Under the pieces are notes generated by a model. The model made no database searches, was not told the DNA's origin, and saw only the letters and a list, made by a program, of their open reading frames with translations. 64,000 bases of DNA from the NCBI GenBank assembly GCA_021648445.1, contig JAKISU010000001.1, positions 1 to 64,000 of the forward strand. The letters run 5' to 3'. Every line of letters starts with the position of its first letter. Position 1 is the first letter of the stretch. This document shows, piece by piece, positions 1 to 9,598 of the stretch. Source of the DNA: Flavobacteriaceae bacterium (lineage in GTDB: Bacteria; Bacteroidota; Bacteroidia; Flavobacteriales; Flavobacteriaceae). Position numbers and translations under genes: made by a program.

Positions 1-87
1 CAATATGATAATCACATTTATAGATCACATGGCTAAGTTTCTTATATTTGCTCATAATACAAATATAGGCATAGCCCTTAGAACATG

Positions 88-111
88 ACCACCTGCAAAG
101 CAGGTGGTTTT
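88..111 (+). terminator. Hairpin ACCACCTGC-AAA-GCAGGTGGT followed by T-tract
   Basis: Perfect 9-bp stem, 3-nt loop. Confidence 0.5.
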
Positions 112-126
112 ATAAGATGAAATAAA

Positions 127-1631
127 ATTAAAGACATTAAAGTTTTAAAAGGAACTAATGCTACCTCTTTATATGGTAGCAAAGGCGCAAACGGAGTTAT
201 TCTTATCAATACAAAAGCAAGCAACTATCAAAATGAGAATGAAAGCTATGAAGAAATTAAAGAAAATCAATTTGAACATGTTGCTTTTTCACCGCTTTCA
301 ACTTTTTCTATCGATGTAGATAAAGCAGCTTATAGTAATATCAGACGATTTATCAATAACGGGCAAGCAGTTCCAACAGATGCCGTTAAAATTGAAGAAA
401 TGATCAATTACTTTAATTATAATTATACGCAACCAACAGATCAATTCAAACAGAAGTTGCCGCTTCTCCTTGGAATAATCAAACAAAAATTGTAAAAATT
501 GGTTTACAAGGTAAAAAAATAGCAACTGATAAAATTCCTGCTTCCAACCTAGTATTTTTAATTGACGTTTCAGGTTCTATGAGTAGTTATAATAAGTTGC
601 CTTTATTAAAATCAGCCTTTAAATTATTGGTAAAACAATTACGCAATAAAGATAAGGTTTCAATAGTTGTTTATGCAGGTGCAGCAGGTGTAGTTTTAAA
701 ACCGACTTCAGGCGATGATAAAAATAAAATTTTAGAAGCACTTACCAATTTAGAAGCCGGTGGCTCTACTGCCGGTGGAGAAGGTATTGAGTTGGCTTAT
801 AAAATTGCGCAAAAGAATTTCATTAAAAATGGAAATAATAGAATAATCCTTGCAACGGATGGCGATTTTAACGTAGGAGCATCAAGTGATAGATCAATGA
901 AAGAATTGATTGTTGAAAAAAGAAAAACGGGAGTGTTTTTAACCGTTCTAGGATTCGGAATGGGTAATTATAAAGATTCCAAGCTAGAAACATTAGCAAA
1001 TAAAGGAAACGGAAATCACGCATATATAGACACCATGCAAGAAGCAAAACGTGTATTAGGTACTGAATTTGGCGGAACATTATACACCATTGCAAAAGAT
1101 GTGAAGATTCAAGTGGAATTCAACCCTAAAAAAGTTCAAGCATATCGTTTAATTGGTTATGAAAACAGAATGTTAGAAGTTGAAGACTTTAAAGATGACA
1201 AAAAAGATGCGGGCGAGTTGGGTAGTAATCATAGTGTTACTGCTTTATATGAGATAATTCCTGTAGGTGTAAAAAGCAAATATTTAAAGAATATGGATGC
1301 GCTAAAATACACAAGCACTAAAGCAAATAATGACTTTAATGATGAATTATTAACTGTAAAGTTTCGTTATAAAAAACCAACTAAAAAAACGAGTATCGAA
1401 ATGATTCATGTCATAAAAGGTACTGAAACTACATTTGAAAATGCTAGTGTCGACTTTAAATTTGCAACTTCAGTGGCTATATTTGGAATGAAATTACGGA
1501 ATTCAAAATTTGCTAAAAAAATGAACTATGATGATATTGCAGTCATAGCACGTCAATCAAAAGGAAGTGATATAAATGGCTATCGATCAGAATTTATCCG
1601 ATTGGTTGAAATGGTTGAAGCTTTTAATTGA
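127..1631 (+). pseudogene. VWA-domain protein with TonB-plug-like N-terminal fragment; 5'-truncated and frameshifted
   Basis: Frame 1 from ~127 reads IKDIKVLKGTNATSLYGSKGANGVILINTK...FSIDVDKAAYSNIRRFINNGQAVPTDAVKIEEMINYFNYNYTQPTDQF then terminates at 493-495; frame 3 resumes IQTEVAASPWNNQTKIVKIGLQGK...NLVFLIDVSGSM through the 350-aa ORF. Confidence 0.75.
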
Positions 1632-1640
1632 TCTAATTGA

Positions 1641-1672
1641 AAACCGTTCTGTATTGGAACGGTTTTTGTTTT
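1641..1672 (+). terminator. Rho-independent terminator downstream of VWA gene
   Basis: AACCGTTC-N7-GAACGGTT followed by TTTGTTTT. Confidence 0.75.
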
Positions 1673-1709
1673 AAAGTTTATATCTTTATAAACAAAAAAC
1701 TAAAATCAA

Positions 1710-2072
1710 ATGAAGAAAATTATTTCAATTCTTTTTATCAGCCTATTATTTATTAGCTACACCAATGCTCAAGACACAAAAGAGAAACAAAAGTGGAAAT
1801 TCGGTTTGCATTTCGATAATTTAAGTGATTCTCAAAGAGCTTTTAATGCAGAAACGAATGGTGTAATTATCAATAAAGTTTCTAAAAATCATCCTGCTGA
1901 AGCTGCCGGTGTTATGGTTGGTGATATTTTAACACATATTGATACTACAGAAATTATTGATCAAAAACAATGTATTCAAGTAATGAAAGATTTTGATACA
2001 TCTTCAGGAAAAGCAATTCTTAAGATTATCCGTAATGGTGTTAAAATGGATATTACAGTTAAATTTGAATGA
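1710..2072 (+). CDS. Secreted PDZ-domain protein
   Basis: Signal peptide; GVIINKVSKNHPAEAAGVMVGDILTHID PDZ core. Confidence 0.75.
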   Translation: MKKIISILFISLLFISYTNAQDTKEKQKWKFGLHFDNLSDSQRAFNAETNGVIINKVSKNHPAEAAGVMVGDILTHIDTTEIIDQKQCIQVMKDFDTSSGKAILKIIRNGVKMDITVKFE

Positions 2073-2228
2073 AAATTAATATCTAAATACGATGAGCTTA
2101 TCCTATTTCTGTATTTTGACTAAATTTATTTATATGAAACGAGCATGTTAATCCCGACGCTTCGGGAGCGAACCAGCCTGCGGCGGGCAGGCAGCATGTG
2201 ACCAATAAAAAACAATAAATATAAGCAT

Positions 2229-2729
2229 ATGAAAAAGTATTTTTTTTTACTTAGTTTATTAATTATCATTTGTTCTTCCTACGCACAAGAAAATACAACA
2301 TCTACTTATTATTTAATCCGCCATGCAGAAAAAGACAGAAGTGATACAACCAATAAAAACCCTAGTTTAACCGAAAATGGTCAACAAAGAGCTGAAAAAT
2401 GGAGTCAATTATTTGAACAATTTCAAATTGATGCAGTGTATTCAACTAACTATAAAAGGACTCAAAATACAGCCTTACCAACCGCTAAAAAAAATAATCT
2501 AACTATCAAAACATATCATCCGTTTAAGATTGACATGAAACAATTCTTAAAAGATACCAAAGGTACAAGTGTATTGATAGTCGGACATAGTAATACTACA
2601 CCTAGTTTTGTTAATAAACTAATCGGCAAAGAAGTTTATAAAGATATTGATGATACCAACAATGCTAATCTATATATTGTTACCATCAAAGGTGAGCAAA
2701 TATCGCATGTGTTGGTTAAGATAAAATAA
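2229..2729 (+). CDS. Histidine phosphatase family protein (SixA/phosphoglycerate mutase-like)
   Basis: YYLIRHAEKDRSD RHG-like motif and VLIVGHSNTTP. Confidence 0.8.
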   Translation: MKKYFFLLSLLIIICSSYAQENTTSTYYLIRHAEKDRSDTTNKNPSLTENGQQRAEKWSQLFEQFQIDAVYSTNYKRTQNTALPTAKKNNLTIKTYHPFKIDMKQFLKDTKGTSVLIVGHSNTTPSFVNKLIGKEVYKDIDDTNNANLYIVTIKGEQISHVLVKIK

Positions 2730-2948
2730 TCTATATAATATGCCATTTGCGAAGCATCTGCCAGAGGCGATGCTGTGGCAATCTCATGAAGTTTTTTTTA
2801 ATTTTCAAGAATCACCATACTGAAACTCCCGAAGATTCGGGACAGCACAGGCTATATTCGTACCTCATTCCTCGTGAAGACATTTCTATTTTAATTTTTA
2901 AAACCAATAAACCAACAATTCTCTTTTAAAATTTATAATTTTGCAACA

Positions 2949-3407
2949 ATGCAACCAAAAATTAACATACGGAATAAAAAAGCACGGTTTGAGTATGAAA
3001 TACTGGATACTTATACTGCCGGAATTCAGTTAACCGGAACAGAAATTAAATCTATCCGTGCAAGTAAAGCTCGTATTACCGAAAGCTTTTGTGAATTTAA
3101 CGATACAGGAGAGCTTTTTGTCATTAATATGTTTATTGAAGAATATATCAATGGCAATATCTACAATCACAAACCCAAAAGTGAGCGCAGACTTTTATTG
3201 AATAAACGTGAACTAAAAAAATTACAGAAAGAACTTCAAAATGTTGGTTTGACTATTATTCCGCTTAAACTCTTTTTAACTGGTAAAGGTTGGGCAAAAC
3301 TAGAAATAGCTTTGTGTAAAGGAAAAAAACTATATGATAAAAGAGAATCATTAAAAGATAAAGATAATAAGCGAAATTTAGATAGAATAAAAAAGAATTT
3401 TAAATGA
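2949..3407 (+). CDS. smpB: SsrA-binding protein SmpB
   Basis: NKKARFEYEILDTYTAGIQLTGTEIKSIR; C-terminal basic tail. Confidence 0.95.
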   Translation: MQPKINIRNKKARFEYEILDTYTAGIQLTGTEIKSIRASKARITESFCEFNDTGELFVINMFIEEYINGNIYNHKPKSERRLLLNKRELKKLQKELQNVGLTIIPLKLFLTGKGWAKLEIALCKGKKLYDKRESLKDKDNKRNLDRIKKNFK

Positions 3408-4333
3408 TAGTTATTGCTTTTTTGCAACTCATACGATGGAAAAATCTTGTGATGATTGTGTGTATTCAACTATTATTCAAATATATTTACTTTTCTGTTT
3501 TTTCAGTTGCAACTACACTTTCAGGCTTTGATTTTAGTATATTATTACTAGCTACAATAACTATTGCCGCTGCAGGGTATATTATCAATGACATTTATGA
3601 TGTTGAAGCTGATAAGATAAATAAACCCAACAAAGTTATTATTGGAAAAAAGATCAGTAAAAAACAAGGATATAACTACTATTATCTATTAAATAGTATT
3701 GGACTCATAGCCGGGCTTTATGTTGCTTATCGAATAAATAAACTTTCTTTCATCGCTATTTTTATTATTACTGCATTATTGCTAAAAGTTTATAATTCTG
3801 ACTTTAAAAAAAGACCATTGACAGGAAATATTATTGTTTCCTTATTGGTATCACTAAGTATATTAATTGTTGGTGTTTTTGATGTAATTCCTGCTATTAC
3901 CGATGAAAATGTTGTTGAACAGTATCATGCCTTTAGAGTACTCATTGATTATTCAGTTTTTGCTTTTATGTTTATGCTCTTACGTGAAATAGTTAAAGAT
4001 ATTGAAGATGTAAATGGAGATAAAAAATTAAAAATGAAAACATTACCTATTTTATTAGGAAGAAGAAGAGCTAAAAATATTGTCTTTGCTTTAAGTTTTG
4101 TTCCCTTGATTTTAGTAACACTTTACAGTTTTAATAATTTCTCTAATGTCCCTTTTATATTAGCATATATGCTCATTATTGTAATGTTACCACTACTCCA
4201 CTTTATGACTAAAATAATTTATGCAAAAACGAAAAAAGATTATACTTACGCCAGTAATTTACTTAAATTCATCATGCTTTTGGGTATGCTTTCAATCTTA
4301 ATTATATCATTAAATATTCATTATGCTAAATAA
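3404..4333 (+). CDS. UbiA-family prenyltransferase (geranylgeranylglycerol-phosphate geranylgeranyltransferase-like)
   Basis: Multi-TM; NDIYDVEADKINKPNK and REIVKDIEDVNGDKK Asp-rich motifs; overlaps smpB by 4 nt. Confidence 0.8.
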   Translation: MIVIAFLQLIRWKNLVMIVCIQLLFKYIYFSVFSVATTLSGFDFSILLLATITIAAAGYIINDIYDVEADKINKPNKVIIGKKISKKQGYNYYYLLNSIGLIAGLYVAYRINKLSFIAIFIITALLLKVYNSDFKKRPLTGNIIVSLLVSLSILIVGVFDVIPAITDENVVEQYHAFRVLIDYSVFAFMFMLLREIVKDIEDVNGDKKLKMKTLPILLGRRRAKNIVFALSFVPLILVTLYSFNNFSNVPFILAYMLIIVMLPLLHFMTKIIYAKTKKDYTYASNLLKFIMLLGMLSILIISLNIHYAK

Positions 4334-4904
4334 AAAATTAGAAAATTACAATATCATATTAGCTTCCGGTTCACCGAGAAGACAACAGTTTTTAAAAGAT
4401 TTAGGATTGAATTTTACTGTAAGATCTATTGGTGTAGAAGAAGTCTACCCAAAATACTTACACGGAAATGAAATTACAAGCTTTTTAGCACAACTTAAAG
4501 CAGATGCGTATGAAAAAACACTCAATGAAAATGATATTTTAATCACGGCAGATACAGTCGTCCGTTTTAACGGAAGAATTTTTGGTAAACCTAAAGATGC
4601 CGATAATGCAAAAAAAATGCTAACTGAACTGTCAAATAATGAACATGAAGTAATTACTTCAATATGTATAAAAACGAATGAGAGCACAAAAATAATTAAT
4701 GATACAACTGTTGTACATCTTGAAAAGTTAAGTGAAGAAGAAATTGAATTTTATATTAATAAATATGCCCCTTATGATAAAGCAGGGAGTTATGGCATAC
4801 AAGAATGGTTAGGATATATTGCTGTTAAAAAAATTGAAGGTAGTTTTTTTAATGTAATGGGGTTTCCTGTTCATAAGTTCTATAAAGAAATGATGAAATT
4901 TTAG
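4323..4904 (+). CDS. Maf family nucleotide pyrophosphatase
   Basis: ILASGSPRRQQFLKDLGL; ITADTVV. Confidence 0.92.
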   Translation: MLNKKLENYNIILASGSPRRQQFLKDLGLNFTVRSIGVEEVYPKYLHGNEITSFLAQLKADAYEKTLNENDILITADTVVRFNGRIFGKPKDADNAKKMLTELSNNEHEVITSICIKTNESTKIINDTTVVHLEKLSEEEIEFYINKYAPYDKAGSYGIQEWLGYIAVKKIEGSFFNVMGFPVHKFYKEMMKF

Positions 4905-4989
4905 AAAATATCATCTCACAATTTTTATTTTTACCACTTCTATAAATAATATTTGAATACAAAATTTTGCGCCTTTGCGCCTTTGCAAG

Positions 4990-5943
4990 ATGAAAAAATA
5001 TACATACACAGAAAAAAAAGATACCCGCTCTGGTTTTGGTGCCGGTTTAACAGAATTAGGTAAAACTAACCCTAATGTTGTAGCACTTTGCGCAGACTTG
5101 ATCGGTTCGTTAAAAATGGATGATTTTAAAAATAATCATCCTGAACGTTTTTTTCAGATAGGTATTGCTGAAGCCAATATGATGTGTATCGCTGCCGGTT
5201 TAACTATTGGCGGAAAAATTCCATTTACAGGAACCTTTGCTAACTTTTCTACTGGTAGAGTTTATGATCAAATTCGTCAATCGATTGCCTATTCTGATAA
5301 AAATGTAAAAATATGTGCTTCACATGCCGGACTAACTTTGGGTGAAGATGGTGCAACACATCAAATTTTAGAAGATATTGGTTTGATGAAGATGCTACCG
5401 GGTATGACCGTTATCAATACCTGTGATTATAATCAGACCAAAGCTGCAACTATTGCTATTGCTGACCATATTGGTCCTGTTTATTTACGTTTCGGGAGAC
5501 CAAAAGTACCTGTGTTTACTGATGTAAATCAAAAGTTTGAAATCGGTAAAGCGGTACAACTTACCGAAGGTACTGATGTTACTATTGTTGCTACCGGACA
5601 TTTAGTTTGGGAAGCATTACAAGCTTCTGAGGCTTTAGAAACTAAAGGTATTTCTGCTGAAGTTATTAATATTCACACTATAAAACCTTTAGATAGTGAA
5701 GCTATACTTAAATCAGTTACCAAAACAGGCTGTATAGTTACTGCTGAAGAACATAATTATTATGGTGGACTTGGCGAAAGTGTTGCCAGGGTTTTAGCAC
5801 AACACAACCCCACTCCACAAGAATTTATTGCCACCAACGATACTTTTGGCGAATCTGGTACACCGGAACAATTGATGGAAAAATACAGATTGAATAGTAA
5901 TGCAATTGTAAAAGCTACAGAAAAGGTTGTAAAAAGAAAATAA
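4990..5943 (+). CDS. Transketolase C-terminal subunit
   Basis: Pyrimidine-binding domain and C-terminal domain; ORF track start 4975 is a TTG, ATG at 4990. Confidence 0.9.
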   Translation: MKKYTYTEKKDTRSGFGAGLTELGKTNPNVVALCADLIGSLKMDDFKNNHPERFFQIGIAEANMMCIAAGLTIGGKIPFTGTFANFSTGRVYDQIRQSIAYSDKNVKICASHAGLTLGEDGATHQILEDIGLMKMLPGMTVINTCDYNQTKAATIAIADHIGPVYLRFGRPKVPVFTDVNQKFEIGKAVQLTEGTDVTIVATGHLVWEALQASEALETKGISAEVINIHTIKPLDSEAILKSVTKTGCIVTAEEHNYYGGLGESVARVLAQHNPTPQEFIATNDTFGESGTPEQLMEKYRLNSNAIVKATEKVVKRK

Positions 5944-5956
5944 TATATCCTATTAG

Positions 5957-6399
5957 TAACTATTCAGTACCTAAAGTATTTAGAGTTATAAGTGCCTTAA
6001 GTTAGCGTTTATAGATAGCATAAAATTTGACAAAAAAAGACAAAAACCCTGATGCACTGAGCCTTTCAACTAGTGTTAAGTTAAGTGTACTGTGTTGTAG
6101 TAGGTCGCAAGTATTTTTGTTCTCAGGCGATGCGAAAAATATGCGCCTAGCCATGTTACGCAAGTATTTTTTAAAGAAGTATGGGGCAAAGAATCTCGAA
6201 ATTTCGGGAGTACAGCTAAAGTATGATTAACTTAACACTAGAAGTTTATATTGAGTCTAGTCGAAATACTCAAGGCAGGCTTGTCGAAATAAGCGAAATA
6301 AGTAAAGCGTGAAAAATCAGAAATAAAAAGTTAATAATTAGCGCAAAGTAAAACTTTAGACACTTTAAGTACTTATTAACTCTAAGTACTGAATAGTTA
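5957..6399. repeat. Candidate MITE-like inverted-repeat element (~440 bp)
   Basis: Perfect TAACTATTCAGTAC / GTACTGAATAGTTA termini with further imperfect complementarity inward; TCCTAT at 5948-5953 and 6401-6406. Confidence 0.55.
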
Positions 6400-6500
6400 T
6401 TCCTATCAAATAAATTAACATTCAAAAAAGAATATTGGCATTACTTTTGCGTTTGATAAACAATTAATAACAGGGGTTTCCCCTTTAAAAATCATTTATC

Positions 6501-7130
6501 ATGAAAAAATTAGTATTAACCATACTAACCCTTACCTTAATTAATGTATCATTCGCTCAAAAAATTGACTTTGGCGCTAAAGCCGGACTCAATTATAATT
6601 TTGGAGGCGATTTATCTGAAGTAGTTCAACAAACTGGTAACAGTTTTGAAAACTTAATAGCCGGTGCTGATAATAAAGCTGGTTTTCACGTTGGTCTTTG
6701 GACTAAGTTTAATATTTTAGGATTGTATATTAGACCTGAATTGGTATACACTCAATTAAACAATTCTTATAACAATACTACCGAGAATGTAAACACTGAT
6801 TTTAAAACAAGTAAGATAGATATTCCAATTCTAATCGGTGTAAAAGTTGTAGGTCCGTTGCACGTTTTTGCAGGCCCTTCTTTTCAATACATCACAAAGT
6901 CAGATTTTAGCCAAAATGAATTTCAAAATATTAAAACGAAAGACTTTACTGCCGGCTTACAGATTGGTGCAGGATTAGAATTTGGTAAACTAGGCTTTGA
7001 TGTACGTTGGGAGAAAGGTTTTGCTAATGATGTAGATGGTGAATTTGCTTCAACAAATATCAATGTTGACAATAGACCTAATCAAATTATTTTCGGACTA
7101 TCATACAGGCTTAATGAAAGAAGAAATTAA
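6501..7130 (+). CDS. PorT-family outer-membrane beta-barrel protein
   Basis: Signal peptide; KIDFGAKAGLNYNFGG..., alternating beta-strand pattern. Confidence 0.75.
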   Translation: MKKLVLTILTLTLINVSFAQKIDFGAKAGLNYNFGGDLSEVVQQTGNSFENLIAGADNKAGFHVGLWTKFNILGLYIRPELVYTQLNNSYNNTTENVNTDFKTSKIDIPILIGVKVVGPLHVFAGPSFQYITKSDFSQNEFQNIKTKDFTAGLQIGAGLEFGKLGFDVRWEKGFANDVDGEFASTNINVDNRPNQIIFGLSYRLNERRN

Positions 7131-7153
7131 ATAAGTTAGAAATTAGAATAAAA

Positions 7154-7200
7154 AGACCGAAGTTGGAAGTTTTTTCTTTTAGCTTCGGTCTTCTTTTATA
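7154..7200. terminator. Bidirectional terminator between convergent genes
   Basis: AAGACCGAAG...CTTCGGTCTT. Confidence 0.75.
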
Positions 7201-7235
7201 ACTATGTTTCATCAAAACCCTTATAAAATTACTTT

Positions 7236-8234
7236 TTAACTATCGGCATCCAGATAATCTGGTGTTCCATCACCATCTGTATCATCATTTGTAGGGTCAC
7301 CATCTTCATTTGCATCTTCATCTTTAGTTAATATACCATCATTATCATCATCAGGATCAAGATAATTAGGTATTTCATCATTGTCTGTATCATCATTTAC
7401 AGGGTTACCATCACCATCAACATCTTCATCTCTAGTTAAAACACCATCATCATCATCATCAGGATCAACAAAATTGGGAAAACCATCTCCATCTGTATCA
7501 TCATCAGTAACTTCTCCATCTTCATTTAAGTCTTCATATTTATTTATAGCACCATCATTATCATTATCAGCTTCTATAACTTGTGCTAACTCTATATGAA
7601 ATAACAAAGGTTCATTACTGGGAATACCACCGGTTCCTCGATTACCATATGCCAATCCTGAAGGAAAGAACAGTACTCCTACCCCAGTATCTTCATAAGT
7701 TATCGGATCATTAGGCATTGTGATATTTACACCACTTTTAAAATATGGCATGCCATATTTCCAACCCTGAATAACACCAGTACTTATTGCACCATTAAAA
7801 ATACCACCTGACATATTTTGCCACCCTCTAAGGGTTAAAAAGTTTACATTTTCATCAAATTTAGTACTATCTAATAAAAACCCTCTATATTTAACAAAAA
7901 CCGAGTCATAACGTGTTGGATTCTCATTTACACCTTGATTAACTGCCAAATAATATAGTTTGTAACTAATATCTTCATGAGATATATTTTGGGTCTCTAA
8001 TCGATCATCATCAAACAACGAAGTTTCATTATTTAAAATAGTATCAATAGTACCAAAAGGTTTCTCTTGTGCTGCCGGAATATAGTAATGCGTTTTTAAA
8101 TATTCTATTAATGTTGTATCATCAATCAATGCCTGTGCAGCAGCATCAAAATTATCTGTAGCATCATCATCTTTATTACATGATAAAAATATTATGCTAA
8201 GAGTAAAAATTGGAATTATATATTTTAACTTCAT
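7236..8234 (-). CDS. FKBP-type peptidyl-prolyl isomerase lipoprotein with C-terminal thrombospondin-3-like repeats
   Basis: Lipobox LSCNKD; FKBP core GWKYGMPYFKSG...FFPSGLAYGNRGTGGIPSNEPLLFHIEL; Asp-rich repeats. Confidence 0.85.
   Translation of the reverse strand: MKLKYIIPIFTLSIIFLSCNKDDDATDNFDAAAQALIDDTTLIEYLKTHYYIPAAQEKPFGTIDTILNNETSLFDDDRLETQNISHEDISYKLYYLAVNQGVNENPTRYDSVFVKYRGFLLDSTKFDENVNFLTLRGWQNMSGGIFNGAISTGVIQGWKYGMPYFKSGVNITMPNDPITYEDTGVGVLFFPSGLAYGNRGTGGIPSNEPLLFHIELAQVIEADNDNDGAINKYEDLNEDGEVTDDDTDGDGFPNFVDPDDDDDGVLTRDEDVDGDGNPVNDDTDNDEIPNYLDPDDDNDGILTKDEDANEDGDPTNDDTDGDGTPDYLDADS
7251..7574 (-). repeat. Three 36-aa (108-nt) Ca2+-binding-type Asp-rich repeats
   Basis: DPDDDDDGVLTRDEDVDGDGNPVNDDTDNDEIPNYL and two related units in tandem. 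Confidence 0.85.
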
Positions 8235-8420
8235 AAGTAATTTTTATTTTAGGGCGCAATTTACAGCTATTTTCTATAAAATTTAGAATCAAATGTATTT
8301 TAACAAATTTTTATTATGCCTCACCCAAAATCGCTTTGGGCAATTTTGACCTCTCCAAAGGAGAGGTAAATCGGTAACCTCAATATTAATTGTACAAAGA
8401 AGTTCTGTTCAATTTAAGAG

Positions 8421-9161
8421 TTACTGACCAACAAGCCCTTCTAAAAAATCACCAACATAGTAAGCAACAAGGGCTGCTACAATTCCCATTAGTATTGTTG
8501 ATATTGTACTTGTTAATTTGTTTTTATGATTAACAACACCTTTTAAGTAGCCTATAACTCCAAATGCAGCTAAAGTCAATATAGATGACCAAACCAATAA
8601 ATTGACATCTTGTTTTTTAAAATAATCTAATACATAGATCAATAATGGAACAAAGCCTAAAACTATAAAAGAGATAAATGTTATTGCTCCTATTTTAAAA
8701 GGCGATTTATCACTTTCAATCATTCCTAATTCTTCTTTCATCATAACATCAACCCAACGGTCATCATCTGCAATGATAACTTGAACTACTTGTTCTAAAA
8801 GCTCGCCTTCAAAACCTTTTGCCTGATAAATTTCTCGAATTTCTTCTATTTCTTTTTCACGCAAATTCTCTATTTCCCAATATTCAATCTTTTTATGCTT
8901 TTCATAGTTATCTTTTTCAGATTTTGAAGACAAATATGCTCCTATTGACATGGCAAAACCATCTGCAAAAAGATTGGCAAAACCTAAGATTATAATAATA
9001 GAAGAGTCTAATCCTGCTCCGGCTGCTCCGGCAACAACAGCAAAGGTTGTAATGCTGCCATCTATACCTCCATAAACAAATTCGCCTAGGTAATCTTGGA
9101 ATTTTTCTACAAAAGGATTTGTAGTACCGTGAGCTTGACTTTCAGAAATTTCTTTAGACAT
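8421..9161 (-). CDS. VIT1/CCC1-family transporter
   Basis: GGIDGSITTFAVVAGAAGAGLDSSIIIILGFANLFADGFAMSIGAYLSSKSE; start assigned to MSKEIS to remove overlap with the cupin ORF. Confidence 0.85.
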   Translation of the reverse strand: MSKEISESQAHGTTNPFVEKFQDYLGEFVYGGIDGSITTFAVVAGAAGAGLDSSIIIILGFANLFADGFAMSIGAYLSSKSEKDNYEKHKKIEYWEIENLREKEIEEIREIYQAKGFEGELLEQVVQVIIADDDRWVDVMMKEELGMIESDKSPFKIGAITFISFIVLGFVPLLIYVLDYFKKQDVNLLVWSSILTLAAFGVIGYLKGVVNHKNKLTSTISTILMGIVAALVAYYVGDFLEGLVGQ

Positions 9162-9163
9162 AA

Positions 9164-9466
9164 CTACCTTGTTAATAACATTCTTACATCCATTGTTTTT
9201 GCCCAAACTTCATGGATCTCTCCTTTAGGTAATACAATGGCATCATTTGTTTTGAGAATATATGTATTCCCATTCATGGTCAGTTCACATTCGCCTTCTA
9301 TGACTTGTAAAAGCGCATCAATTGGTGTTGTATGTTCAGGTAAACCTTGCCCTTTTTTAAAAACTAGTTGTAAAATTGTACAATTATCATTTTTAAAAAT
9401 AGGTTTTATTTGCCTTTTATCAGAATAAGCTAAACTTTTAGGTATATTTATTACAGTGTGATTCAT
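9164..9466 (-). CDS. Cupin-domain protein
   Basis: GLPEHTTPIDALLQVIEGECELTMNGNTYILKTNDAIVLPKGEIHEV. Confidence 0.8.
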   Translation of the reverse strand: MNHTVINIPKSLAYSDKRQIKPIFKNDNCTILQLVFKKGQGLPEHTTPIDALLQVIEGECELTMNGNTYILKTNDAIVLPKGEIHEVWAKTMDVRMLLTR

Positions 9467-9517
9467 TATTATAAGTAAATTAAAACCCTGTCAAAGATAA
9501 GAAACTTCAAAACAAAA

Positions 9518-9554
9518 AACCTCAAAATAATTCATTTCTGATTACCTTGAGGTT
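9518..9554 (-). terminator. Terminator downstream of typA
   Basis: AACCTCAA...TTGAGGTT with T-tract on minus strand. Confidence 0.7.
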
Positions 9555-9598
9555 CAATATATTGAACTCATCTTGAATTTCTCTTTTACCTATCTAAA

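Noticed and set aside
868-1095. Antisense small ORFs such as this and those at 298, 3236, 4445, 13226, 14654, 45143, 48250, 52k-63k plus-strand ORFs
   Set aside because: All lie opposite well-supported genes and show no independent family signal
2747-2929. 60-aa ORF as a gene
   Set aside because: Overlaps palindromic intergenic DNA with no domain or plausible start context
6027-6230. 67-aa ORF as a gene
   Set aside because: Lies inside the inverted-repeat element, lacks recognisable domain or upstream signals, composition atypical
6501-7130. T9SS component PorT itself
   Set aside because: Only generic PorT-family barrel features are visible; no sporT-type specific motifs could be confirmed
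7381-7599. Ser/Thr-rich 72-aa ORF on plus strand
   Set aside because: Antisense to the Asp-rich FKBP repeats; composition is a mirror of GAT/GAC codons
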